Assembly: GCA_036872755.1 (NCBI GenBank)
Contig: JAVHNS010000001.1
Span: forward strand, 1,178,001-1,242,000
DNA: 64,000 nt
Direction of reading: 5' to 3'
DNA from: Orbilia blumenaviensis
Taxonomy: Eukaryota > Ascomycota > Orbiliomycetes > Orbiliales > Orbiliaceae
Positions 12,015 through 24,504 of the stretch are shown piece after piece. The notes under the pieces are model-generated. The model searched no databases, was not told the origin of the DNA, and was given only the letters and a program-made list of their open reading frames with translations. Positions within the stretch are counted from its first letter, which is position 1. Every line of letters begins with the position of its first letter. The translations under genes were made by a program, and so were the position numbers.

Positions 12015-15000
12015 GGAAAAGGAAAAAGCACTTCATGCATTGGTCATGGAAAAAAAGTATGTAGTGGCTCCGGGATTCCTAAGGGCTACGGAAAAAGAAA
12101 AAGGGTGGTTTTTGGGGCTTGCTTTGCTGCTGGCCTCGCTGCCTGTAACTTAGTGTGTCCTGCAACTATTGCGGGGATTAGGACGCTAGCGTCAGCACCC
12201 TGGCTTGGTCTTAAGAGAGATGAAGCAGCAAGTCACCGATCGTCCAGCGTACCCCAAAGTACCTTCTGACCAATGTCGGGAAGGTTTTCCCACCCTTGCT
12301 CTCCCTTGGGGTGCACCGGGGCAAGGATCTGACGCCCATGGGACGACCACCCCCGACAGTCTACTATAGGGCGTTAATCCGGTGATAATATCGACTTTGG
12401 CTTTGGACACTGTGCAGAAAACGCGTTAGTCCAGATATCGACGTAATAAGTGGACTTCTGTCCAAATGCCTGGCAGCTGGTGTCCTAAGACAATATCTCA
12501 TGTTCCGCAAATCTGTCGAAATGAAGGGATCGATTGCATAAGGCTACCACATGGCCTGTGCTATTTTCTGCTCTTGAGAAGTGTATCATGTAGCTGGGCG
12601 GCATCTCAGACGAGATTCAACCCACCAGACTCCCACTTTGGTCTTCATACATAGGTAGTCGCAGTTAGGAAATCGCTTTGATCTCGACCAATTGCAGTTC
12701 GAATGGCGAGAACTGAAAAAAAACAGGATCGAATCCATTCAGAGGCGTTCTCTCAATTGTGGGGATTTCTCACAGCTCGAGATATGATCATATGAACGAG
12801 AACAGAACCGGACTAGCAAACCCGCAGCTTTAAGCTAGGTCCCAAGAAAATCGCAGTCGAAATGCAATGTATTCAGTAATAATCGGTGGATACTATAGAG
12901 GGGTGCACTCGAGCGTAGTGGCCATGGCCAAAAAGTCCACGATACCTAGTTGGGCGCTGTACAGTGCTGCTTGCCTGCCAATTGAACTGGCGTTTAGGTC
13001 AACATCTGCTCTTCGTCCGATCACCGTCCTGCCGTGAGGATGTCCTCCCGGCCTCATTAACTGGTTCGCCTATCTCGAGTATATGCGCTATCCTACCTAG
13101 TCGCTGCCGCCGGCACCAACCCACTACATTCGACGGCCATGCGATCCGCCAGACAGTATAACCGATAAGGACACCTTTCACGGAGTGTCATGTATATCCC
13201 GAATCATGATCAAATATGACTGTAGACGGTTCAAATCGGGCGACGGGGATAGACAAAATAACGCTACTCTTACAAATTCAAATGTAAGAAAGAAAAAAAA
13301 ACTTGATGAAAATTTTTTCGTAGATGCGTCGATGCCCCGAACTCAAATGCGTAGTCTTCGGCCGTCGATGGGTCCAAACGGTGGTATCGGGGTTTGTTCA
13401 AGGCTGAATTGGATCCAGCTGGATACAAAGCTGAACATGACAACCACACTTGCAGGGAAAACCTCATTATGCAGAGATGCGGCTTGTGGCTCAGCATTGC
13501 GGTTTTCCTCGCCTACGTTTCAGAATGACACTTCCAGTAAGAAATGTCTTCGTAGACGACAAACAATGCAGCAAATGAGGTAACGCCGCACCAAAGGTCG
13601 CATTGGGGGTGGCTTAACTAGCAGTTCAGATGGATCAAATACGGGTTAGGAACCTGCCCCGGTCTGGCCTGGTGGTGGTGGTGTCTGTGTGTCTAGTGTC
13701 TAGTGTCTAAATTAGTGCTGTCGTCTTTTCGTCCAACGCAACACTTTATTCCATGAACTTTGCTAGCTGTAGCCGAACCCGTATCGAAACGGGTAATGCT
13801 TTTCTGAACGACGGAAAGTTCAAGAGAGCGAGAGGGATATGCCCAGCTCCACTGAACCCGATAACTCTACCTGCAAAATCAATTACAACATTCCTGTCCC
13901 TCAAGAACCCGTCTCCATTTAAGCCAATCCCGCATTTTTAAAGTCACCGTGTAATGCGGAGCGGACGTGTGAAAGCGGGACGACAAGATGGAATGATAAA
14001 TGATAAACTGCGTGGGTACTAGGTGGGTTCTCTATGGCTTTTCACCGTGAGGACTAAGAGCTATGGACACCGATAGATGTATTGATTAAGCCCACTTTCT
14101 TGCGATCAGCGGGGTAGCATTCTTCTTGCGATCGGTCAGTTATAGGTGATATCAGCTCTCTTTCTTTTTTCAGGTCAAGTAATGATATGCATGAAATCCT
14201 TTGTTAGCAATGATGGAAGCATCCGGCCGCTTTTTTCACACGTGGGGCAAGCATGCTCACTAAACGAGGAGTCAGATATGCCGCCTTTCTGCCGCCTTGA
14301 AGACGGATATAGTTTAGTTTGAAGCCTCAAAGCATAAAAGCTCTCGAGTTTATAATCAATTTAGTTTATCAAGTGGAGTTAAGCTGCTATCAAGCGTTTA
14401 TGCAGTTGGAGAATGGAATGTAAATATCCAAGGTTTCTTGTTAAAAAAAGACCAGAAGGCAACTTGTGGTCCCTCCATTACGAAGTGTATCAAATAACTC
14501 GAACGTACATTGTGTCGGGTGGTTTGGCTAATTAGCTAATTGTCGTATCACACCGACTGTGGATGTTGCCATAAAGCCCTACCGAGTGTCTTGCATCATC
14601 TAACCTTTTTCCATATACCATGCTGTCTGACCTTTAGTATTAGGATCATGGAAAGCTAGCTGAAAACCGTTTACGATATCAATATTCTACTCTATAGACG
14701 ACTGTGTTATATTGCTAGTGACTACTGTGTCCGGAAACTCCAAGTAATTATTTATTCGAGTTACCGAACGAAGGAAAGCTTTCTAGTCTCTGGCCTTTCG
14801 TTTAAGACCGGCCTGCAGCTGTCTGGCTCTGTCCACTACAATATCGAGGTGTGTATAGGTGTATAGCTTCCCGCCTAGCAACCCAGTCTAGAACCCCCCT
14901 GGTATCATCAGGCAAATCAGGTCTCCACCTTCGAGCTCTCGTGCCAAAAATTAGCCTAAGAGCCTTTTCGTAGACGACAATACCCAAATAGCAGTAAAAG

Positions 15001-18000
15001 CAGTAAGCTCGCTTGCTAGTAATAGCTAGCCTGGATTATTGAACGAGAAAGCCATTTATGCACGAAATGCTAGACCTCCAGCTGAGTGTTTGCAGCTGCG
15101 CTATGCCAAGGAGTCTTTTCTCGTACAAAAAAAACTGCGTATGTATGTAAGACTGGCTTTCTGAGACGTGCAGAAACTCTGCTTTACGGGGTTGCCTCCC
15201 ACCCCCCAGTTAGACTCCTGCTTCAGGTCTGTTTCCTAGCTCGTCCTCCCCGTCGCCGTCTAGCCAATGGCGAACATCCAAGTTTTGTGGATCCATGGTC
15301 ATGGAGCGCCGATTATGCTGGACAGAAGGATGTCAAGGTTGAAGATACAGAAGGTCATATCCTTTACTAAATAGTAGGCACTCGAATATATCTAATGTGG
15401 ATAGTACCACCACCCTATATGTGAATACTAGCATTCGTTTCCTCTTCTGTTATCAATATAACTAGTTCGGGACAAGGTCAACTGAGCCTCTTAGCCGCGT
15501 GAAGCTTAGGCCGTGCGTCCAATTTGCATAACACTCCGCTGTTCGACGGAGGCCATTCATTATTTTGTCTTAAAGACGCAATTAGCGTTCACGTTGCGTG
15601 CCTATGGGCAGACAGTCTGTATTTTCTTTCACTTAATGTGTTAACAGTGTGATAAAATCGGCGGGTAGGGAGGATAGTAAAAATTACTGGAAAATAATCC
15701 CGAGCTAAAGGGTAGTATATGAGTGGCACCGAGAAAGCTAGGGAGTAAGTTGATAAGATGAAAAACCCTCCGATGAGCTCTTATGTTCTCGGTTGACTAG
15801 AGGCCGAAGCACTCAGCTAGTCGCTACGATCGATCACCGATTATGGTAAAAGCCCAGCCTGTCAATATGTCACTTGTGGTAAAAAACTATATGACCTGGA
15901 CCATGCCCACCTCTAAGAAAGGGCCTGGTCCGAAATGTTCCAACATGAGCCGGCGACCACTTCCTGGAGGCCAATGTAGACCGAAGATACTGTCCGGATC
16001 GGCTTGAGAGGGTTCCCGCCCGGCAATTATTTCGTAGATTTAATTTTCGTCCACCCTGCACGTGCAAGAATATGTTATGATAAAACGATATCATATAAAA
16101 GAAAACTGGGGGGGAGGCAACGGGAACTTTCGCACTTTCCCCCGAATGGTGTTAATTATAACACGGCGTCCAATTTCCTTCGCAATAGTTAGGTTACCCA
16201 CTCCAGAGACCGGCCACCCCCAAATACCAGGCGACTGCAGCGCGCAACACACCGGAACGTTCAGTAACACAGAGGCACAGATCAGGCAGACAGAAAATGT
16301 GTTGCCATGTGTTGCCAAATGGCTAAGCGAGATGAAGATCCCTGCCCATCACGTTGTTTCCTAGGCTTCGTCTGAGCTTCTCGAATGCTACTGTTTTGGG
16401 CCTGGTGACGACGATCTGCAGCTGCACCTGGTCAAAATTTGCTGCCACCCCTGCGCCCTCCGAGCCTCCCGCCACTTTCAATTGGCTGCTCACAACTGAG
16501 GCTGGTAGCCCAAGTTCTTGTATCAGCGCCATATTCAAGGCAACCAACGTCTCCGCGCTTCACTTTTCTGCAACCAGGGACGCGAAGAAAAAAGCTGCCG
16601 TAGAAAGACTTTAATGGATTTAAGGTGTGTCGACAATAACGGTTACCGGCTCCCACTAGAATGTTACTGGAGATTCGTCAGGTGACCAAGAGACATTTCT
16701 CTTCAACAGGTTAGTGTCCAAGCTTTGAAATTACCCAAACAGCGCCCCCCAGGCTGCCTTCCCGTCCATCCTTTGGTTCTAACTCGTTCCCTCTGCCTTT
16801 GTAGACGAAGTCTCTGGGAAGCCACCGTCGGCTTCTGTCGCATATTGTGCTGATGCCTGAAGAATTTCAGAAATATCGCTCGTCAAGGTTCCCACTATGA
16901 AAAGTGGGTCTGGCCCTTGCATGCATCATTCCTGCCAGAGAATGTCTCTGATCTAAGACCTTTTTCAATATATGCACTATGGAGACCCAAATCCCGCAGT
17001 TCGGATTATTGAGACTCCTTACAGGTGGGGATCTTATGAGGGGAAGATCGCTGGTTGGACGAAATGCGTTTTCCATGTGCCCAGCCGAACAACCACGTTT
17101 TTTTGACCCGAATCGGGTGGCGACAAATGCAAAAATACTCCTCCCATTTGCCATGCGTCGACGATGGGCGTGGTACCGGCTGATTAACCAACCAACTTGC
17201 GGGGTCGAGCTGGTTCTTTGGTACAAGCGAGAACATGTCTCTGGAGATATATCGCCTTGTACTAGAACGGCGGATCATTAGGCATCGAGACGGCTAAAGG
17301 AGGGCGGTTGACGCACGCCAGGTAAATTGCCACGTGCGATTCGACCGTTCCATCGAAAGCTCAAAGTACTAGAGTTTCAGGCGGTATTCGCCGTCATTAT
17401 AGGCCTCACGGTACCTGCAGATGATTTTCGCTGATTCGAAAGTCTGCGCGCGGGTTGCTTTGCTGGCTATCAAAAGATCGGGAAGAACAGTGCATATGAT
17501 TGTCATATCGGTTCCCTCGGTTTACTGGTATCGGACGGATCCGTGCGCGCTCCCCAAAAGGTAGCTTTTGATACCAACACAAGCTGTTCAAACATTCGAT
17601 AACGTACTATCGAAGGGGAGATCCCCAGTTTTTGCAAATGATGATTAGGCATCCCAGGTGCCCCGATTATCATAGCTGCAATTTCAGATAGATCACCTCA
17701 AGCCGTGGCCAGTGCGCTGAAACTTAACGGTCTATGTATGTAGGTTGTGAGTGCGCGTACTTACATGTACAGGATGCACAGTGTGCACACGGGGTTCTCG
17801 GGAACAGTCGTTCGCGTCAAGTGCTCCAGAGTTGCAGAGGTACCATTCATGTCCCCAGGATATCTAAAACGGCAGGAGGCACCAACGAAAAAGAGTGGGT
17901 CTAAAATGAAATGGATCTGATGTGGATACAATTGCGACAATGAAACAAGCCAAACAGCCAAACAGCCATTCTTCTATGGAAGCTCTAGAAGGTATATTGG

Positions 18001-20782
18001 TGCATGAATTGACAACTGCACCTGCATGGGGGGCAGCTTCACGCCATCAGCGCCTCTTCAGTGTATAACTTCCAAAAACGCCCGCATATCAATGTATGCA
18101 CATACGTGCGGCTATCATTTTTAACAACGGTTTTTTCTTTATCCCTTATTTCCGTTACACGGCTACCCGGATGTGAAATTAATTGGCACAAAATCAGATC
18201 AGGTACCTATGTTTGTGTGAAAAGAGCACACCAAAGTAGTCATTGCGCCAGAGGCGAATGACAGGCTGTGACAAGCCGAAGTGAAACTGCAGCTGGAACA
18301 TTACCACACACACAACACACACTATGAGCAAATAAGCAACTCAACCCGATGGGACCACACACCTCCCGCATATCGACAGGTGTATGTCCCTTTTTACTAT
18401 TCCTCTTATACTGTATATCTCAAAAGGAGATCAATCTCGTCTACATATTTATAGAAAGAAGATATCAAATTTACCGTTTTTAATTTACGATATGGGTCCT
18501 ATGCTTGCTTATGTACGTCTGAAATGTGGGGATTGCTGCTGGAATCAAGTATCCGGATGTGCATATGATGAATCCAAAATGCCACACTTCTTGAAAAAGT
18601 TCCCGTGGATGAGTTGGCCAGGCTGATCGCTCACACCGGAGCACCGTACCAAGCACGGCTTCTCGGGCGGTGTAAAACGAGGCAAAATATGAGCTACCCC
18701 GATCAGAATGCGAGAAGTCAAAAGATCGAAAAGTCTCGACTCGGGCTGCCCATGAGGCAATTCCGTTTTTTTCTCACAACTTCCATGCATTGCCTTGTAT
18801 ATCAAGCGAGAGCAGAGTTTATAGTGAGACCTGTTTTGGACCAATCCGCATTAACGGCTGGCCTCGCATAGCCGACTTCCATGTTGTATCATAGGAATCA
18901 GAGTTCCAAGAAGAGCTGCTGCGCAGCTGCCCTTACGAATTTTATCACCCCTTGACCCTGCAGGGCCGGAGGCTAAGACCGAACCGTTGGCTGTCGCTTG
19001 CTCATCTGAGAAGCTGATAGATATGTATCATCGACGCTTTGCCATACGAAGCACCTTGCTGCTCTATCCAGCTGTAGGTGATTTACCTTAGACCGGTCTA
19101 GCTTCAGAAATATAGTTTTGACGGTAGTCCCGTCGCATTTCAAATTATCAAAAGGGACTTTTCGATGGCAATTACCAGGCCAAGGTGAGTGCTCCACTTA
19201 ACTCAACTGCCTGCTGCCTTGAGCTTAGGGGAGCACACGACAAAGGATCGGTACCTGTGATGAGCCCCCTTGAGGATTACCCCAGGGCCTGCACGACATC
19301 CACGCCGCTTTCTAGCCCAGGATTTCCCAACATGTCGTCTGCCGGCCGGGGCATTTCAAGATGCCGATATGCGCCAATGATATTAGTCGAGCGAGGCAAA
19401 GAAAAATTCCGGGTCCATATCCTGCCTTGTGAAGTCTTCGCATTCGACTCCGGGCAAATTCTGATACCGACTTGTCTCTTCAGGTACCTTTCTACAATAC
19501 CCTTGCTATAACGGCTGGCCACCCCTTCAACGGCCACATATCCAATCGTTTCAACCAAACGACGATCCAGGAACCCTCAGGCCTTTGCGATACCATCTCC
19601 GTCTTCGTTTTTGCACAAACTAGACGTCAGATTAATGTTCCAGCTCCAAGCTCGCTAGGCTACATCACCTTACCATTGGCTCACACCCCCCATCCTTCAG
19701 CCGTGGCCACCGCCGCCGGCCCACATTGTCGTTATTTCTAACTTTGAAAGACTCAATGAAATTGAGGGATACTATACTTGTCCATCTCATGTGAGAAAAG
19801 AAGGGACCCACTTTCTCTAGCTCTCCATACTTGCGCACATACGTTAACCGTGGATCCACCAAGCTGAGAACAATATGCACCATGTCCATCGGCAAAAAAG
19901 TAAGTAATATGCAATGTCAAGAACACGCAAGATCATATGCCTCCTGCCCACAATGCAGGTTTTATTAAAACGCTAAACCCCAAAAGTTGAGACGGAAAGC
20001 CCATAAACACCTAGCTAAACCCCCCTGCTATTTTCCTCCACGTCCCTTCCCTGCCGCAATGCAAGCACGGCTGCAAGGTCCGCCCAATCATTAACCTGAC
20101 CTACATGCATTAAACTCTCGTACGCCACCGCTGTATGTAGCCCATTTTAAATTCCGAAATGTCAGTATGTTACCTAGAATTAACCCGAACTAGTCCGTTG
20201 AATCATCAGAAACAGCATCAAATTCCCCATTCACACAATCCTTACCAAGCCTTTTTGGCACCAAAAAAAAAGCCTTGGACAATGAATCCCATCGAAATGA
20301 GTGGGGACCCACCCATGAGCTGTTCATTGGGGTATATTTCCGCCATCCACGTCAAAAAAAAAAGGGCTCTTTACGCTACATTAAAGGCTTGGGTGACCTT
20401 CTTTTTCACGAAAAGCAACGTTAACAACCCGGTTAGTCCGCTTTTGAAAGAGGGAACGGGCTGATGATACCTTGGGTTACAGGCCTGTGTTCATTGTCTA
20501 CTGGTGATCATGAAACGTAGGACAACTGTATGTACAAGTGCCGTGTCCCTCGGATTGTCACCTCTGATACTTAGTTCTTGATTTTCGCCCCCCCACGCGC
20601 GCATCGGTACCGTATACCCCGGACACTCCAGCCCCAGGCCGCATGGCACGGCATAAGCTGAAGCTAGATTGAAGCATCCAACGAATCTACCGGGAATTAA
20701 CATCATTTATCAGACACAATTAAAGCCATGGGAAACGAACATGAATCCTGTGACTTTAACTAGCCATGAAATTACCAACAAA

Positions 20783-20800
20783 TATTATTATTATTATTAT
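20783..20800. repeat. ATT microsatellite
   Basis: Six ATT units within the gene-poor stretch; no gene overlaps it. Confidence 0.8.
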
Positions 20801-22354
20801 GAAACTCGATTTCTACAGGTTTTGAGTTCGAATGATATATGCATGCCGTCAATTGTTTCCCCACTTTATTCTGTTCACTCCAAAGGGACCCACTACATGG
20901 GTAGCGTATAATATAATGTCTGATATGTATAATTATAATGTCTCACCCCCTCCGCTTCAGCCTTCACGGTTTACGATTTCCATTTATAAAACATGACATC
21001 TCGTGACTTACCTCAATCTGGAGGGGCGAGGGAAAGAATAGTCGAAACACGCCATATTTAAAATGCCAAAAATTTAAAATGCCGTTTATGCGTTCTAGAC
21101 GCCATGCGCAGTGGTCTTTATTGTATACACCGTTTCATGATCTTCGAGATTGGTAATAACACTATATGAATCCTAAGGCTCGATTTCTCTTGTGGTCAAT
21201 GGTATTGTTCCCTGCGATATATCAAACTCAATGTCTCAGATACGTAGTAGAGAAACACAGCCCCACTTTCTTTTTACACCCGATCCGCAGTATATATTGT
21301 GTAAAGTGGCAAATTTACACCGAATATCTATACTGTCGATTAGTCTGAGGAATATATGTCGTGATGTAGCAACGATAAACTTCCCTTTAGGGAAGGCGAG
21401 GGTAGAAGTCAACGAGCCCATCAACAATCCCGACAATTGCATGAATAGATCTAGATTTGGAAATCCAGGCGCGAGGCGACAGGAATTAAGAATATTTGAT
21501 GACTTGGGGGCCGGTTAGCGGTTAAAGTGTTACCAGGGGTAACTTTAACCAAGTTCTATAGGATTTTCAAAAGACGTATTGATTTAGTATTTGTTTAGTA
21601 TAGGACTCGTGAAAGTGACAGGAGTCACAATAGCTGTATGGTGATAGAAAGAGGGAGAGAAAGACTAGGAGTAGAATAGGTTATGCATGTGTCATCAGGC
21701 AAGGAAACAGCCACATCAGTAACACAGCGCCGTTCTTTGAGGCTACATCAGTAGTGCTAGGCAGTGAGACTTTGAATACAGTGAAAATGAATTGAAAGTA
21801 GTGGTAGAGCCTTAACGTGCTACCGCGGAACCATTTATAGATATCCCATGTAAACCATAGACCTATAGCCAAATTACAGCGCAAACTGGCTACAGGAACA
21901 ACTAATAGCGTGACTAAACCATCACTACAAGGGTAGGAAAGAAGAAAGGGGTAGGGATACAGGGCCACTCTCGTGCGACCAGACTGTTTGTAGAGTTGGA
22001 GGAGAAGAACGTGTTTTGAATGCGTAGGACGGGAGGGGAGTTCAAAGGGGGTAGGCTCTTAAGCAAATAGCCTTATTTCACATGTTGAATAGGAAAAGAC
22101 TAAAGGGAAAAGGTTTTTTGTGCCACTGTCCTAGGTATCGGGTGGGGGAGGTCAAAGTTGCATATATATATATGGACATCGGCATATGACCATGGTAGTG
22201 GATCGATTGTTTTTAAAAAGTGAGACTTCCTATATAACGGAGTTAGATGGTTAGAAGGCCAATATCGCTCAAGTTAGAAAGAATATACTTACTACTGGAA
22301 ATTTCTCAATGTGAAGCCGAAAGCGCCATAATAAAGGTTCACCGATCCTGCAAG

Positions 22355-23833
22355 TTAAGACATACTATTGGCGCTCGAAATTTGCGGTGATTCAAGTTGC
22401 TCAAATGTATCAAGCAGGAAAAAAAGCTGTTGATAGTCTTTCTGTATGAGCTTTTCCTCAGGTGTGAGTTCTTCTGAATTTGAGATTTTGGCCTTCAAAG
22501 CCTTAGCCTGGGCCAACTGCTCGTCTGTCCAAGGACATTGAAGCTCCAGAGTGCTGCTGACTCTGGGGGGGTCACTGTGAACAACTAGTTGTCCATCTTG
22601 CGTATTGGTTATTTGGCCAGTCAGATTGCTAGGTTCATCACGGAGATAGAGTCTTTTTGGGACTTTAAAGACGCCTTGCCCGTTTTCTTCCTCAGGAGGG
22701 CCTCTCTTTCTTGGGTTCTCAACGATTTCGGTGAGAGGACCCCTTAGGCCAATCATTTTTTCTCTGGCTTGTCTGAATGCCGAGGTTACGATTTGCTGTC
22801 CTGTGCCTCGAACTGAAGAGATTCCGGCTGCTATTTTATATTTCAGCTGTCCAAGTTTTATTATTGTGGAACCAAGGTTTCTCACGATTGGAGATGTATG
22901 TGCGAGCTTCCATCAAGCGATCTGGACGAGGTTGAGTTCGGCCTTTGCGAGTCAGCTGCGAGATATTTTGTGTCAGTGTCTGGAAGGGCTTACTCCACTC
23001 AGGCCCTGCGTTTTGGGGTTCAATGTGCCTAAAGTTTTGGAGCATATCGGATTTTGACATCAGGAACTGCCCCAGATGAAGGCTTTGCGCTTCCGTTCCA
23101 GGCCCTTCAACTATACAATTGAAGCGATTTTTGAGGCGGTCCCAAGTATAGTCGTGCTGGGCGATAACTGCTCTATCGATTTTCTCTAGGCGTTTGGAGC
23201 GGAGGTATTCGAGGTGGTTTGCATCCTCCCAGCTTTCTTGGAAGAGGAGCATAGGTCCTGCATTGTTATTGCCAGAACCACGCAAGCTCCAGAGATGGTA
23301 GAATCGTTGTGCATGATTTTTAGCAACGAGGTGACCAACCAAATTAGATAGGGTAGTCATGACTCCAATTTCTGGACAGATGGGACAAGACAAGACTCCG
23401 CCATTGCGAAGCTCGACGATGTTTCCCTCGAGGTCCTTTTTCGTAATTCGTTTGAATGTACAGCCATTGTATTCCCAAACCGTATCGTCATCAATGTGGT
23501 GATTTGAATCATCGTACACAGTGACTGCCCTCTGGCTGGGCGTCTCAGGGGCTGAGCAGAGACCAAAAGTCAGAAAACCAGTCTCGAATGTTGGGAGCTG
23601 ATGGTTTGGGCTTCTTGAAGGGAAGTCATGGCTGAAGGGGGGAGGGTATATATTATCTGGTTTCACCAATGGACTACCTAGGTAGTCTGCAGATGCTCAA
23701 TTACTGAGGCTGGTGGCGTTGTAGGAAAAGATGCTGCAAAGGACAAAAATCACGGACACATGAAAGGATTGTATGGAAGAAGAATATTTTGAAAGTGACA
23801 TTAAGGTGACTGGGACTTACCGGTGCTTGACAT
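22355..23833 (-). CDS. orphan protein with C2H2-like zinc motif, 3 exons
   Basis: Predicted 429-aa protein not recognised from any named family. Exons 23833..23821 (13 nt, MSST plus one base), 23686..22886 and 22830..22355 close in frame at 1290 nt. The second intron is 55 nt with a CTGA branch-like site. A C-x2-C...H-x5-H arrangement (CPICPEIGV...GHLVAKNH, around residues 105-130) suggests one zinc finger. The rest is hydrophilic, with a basic stretch (NPRKRGPPEEE) and a charged C-terminal segment rich in Glu, Gln and Lys that may be helical. Nuclear localisation is an inference. The tiny first exon rests on one ATG and good splice sites; translation could instead start inside exon 2. It stands alone between a gene desert and MSH3. 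Confidence 0.65.
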
Positions 23834-24504
23834 CTTGAAGATTATTTTATGCTCGTAGAAGTAGGCAGGATACCTATATAAGGTATACGGAGGAGATTGG
23901 GCTACCGATTGACGAGGATGATGGTTGAAGAGGGAGAGGGGCGTGGAGGAGGACGGGAGTACGGTCTTAAGGCGGAATGTATGAATAGCGTTGTACAAAT
24001 TCATCTAATATTCTACAGTGCTGCGGCAACTGGGTGCTTGACATTTTGGGACGGAAACGATGGATCAATAGCTTAGACGGCTATCATTCAACACAGGTTC
24101 ATACGATACTACGAGATTACGAGACTAACTACGAGACTATTTCATACTTTTCTTATGAAAATCATTATATATATCTTTACATACACCTAGCAACCGGCTC
24201 TATGGGCAATTAATTTAGGTAACTTTCGGGTGGATGTGTACGGTAGGTGCCTATACCTAGGCACTCGGTATCGGCCGTAGGTGTGTTGCCATGACGTTTG
24301 TAATGTTGTATTTTAATGGCCCTGGGTCAGCCCCGACTATACGCCAAGCATATATTGGTAGCGTTCCCGGGACCCCGGTAGCGAAGGAGCTAGCTCCACA
24401 AGCGCATTCAAAACGCGTCTTCCCTTGAATGGATGTTACGTTCGAGATCATTGGACTTGACTCAATCCCCTACTCTACCATCATTTACCGAATTCAATGC
24501 TAAA
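23834..24504. other. divergent intergenic region: orphan C2H2 gene / MSH3
   Basis: About 670 nt between two divergently transcribed genes, so it should hold both promoters. It contains one ACGCGT element (24413-24418), listed separately. An in-frame ATG at 24433 lies just upstream of the chosen MSH3 start. No other gene was seen. Confidence 0.6.
24413..24418. promoter_or_regulatory. ACGCGT (MCB-type) element upstream of MSH3
   Basis: Palindromic ACGCGT 87 nt upstream of the chosen MSH3 ATG. This is the MluI cell-cycle box core bound by MBF-type factors that drive G1/S genes in yeasts. A single hexamer is weak evidence; the case is helped by the same element upstream of MCM7 in this window. 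Confidence 0.45.

Larger units (their letters stand above)
10833..22354. other. 11.5-kb gene-poor stretch
   Basis: No supportable gene was found on either strand. Open frames are at most about 120 codons, lack recognisable domains and have no consistent splice partners. The left 1 kb (about 10833-11800) should be the promoter and leader of the Zn2Cys6 factor; it is pyrimidine-rich on that gene's sense strand and carries GT and GAT repeats. Other contents are an A22 tract (11993-12014), GGT and TGTCTAG repeats near 13670-13710, an ATT repeat (20783-20800) and a short AT run near 22160. Degenerate, unrecognisable transposon relics or non-coding RNA genes cannot be excluded. Confidence 0.5.

Noticed and set aside
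10833..22354. Transposon remnants
   Set aside because: No translated fragment resembled a reverse transcriptase, integrase or transposase, and no long terminal or inverted repeats were visible by eye; degenerate copies remain possible.
24433..24504. Upstream in-frame ATG start for MSH3
   Set aside because: It would place 24 unremarkable residues before the PIP box and leave only 15 nt between the ACGCGT element and the start; the 24505 start fits the family better.
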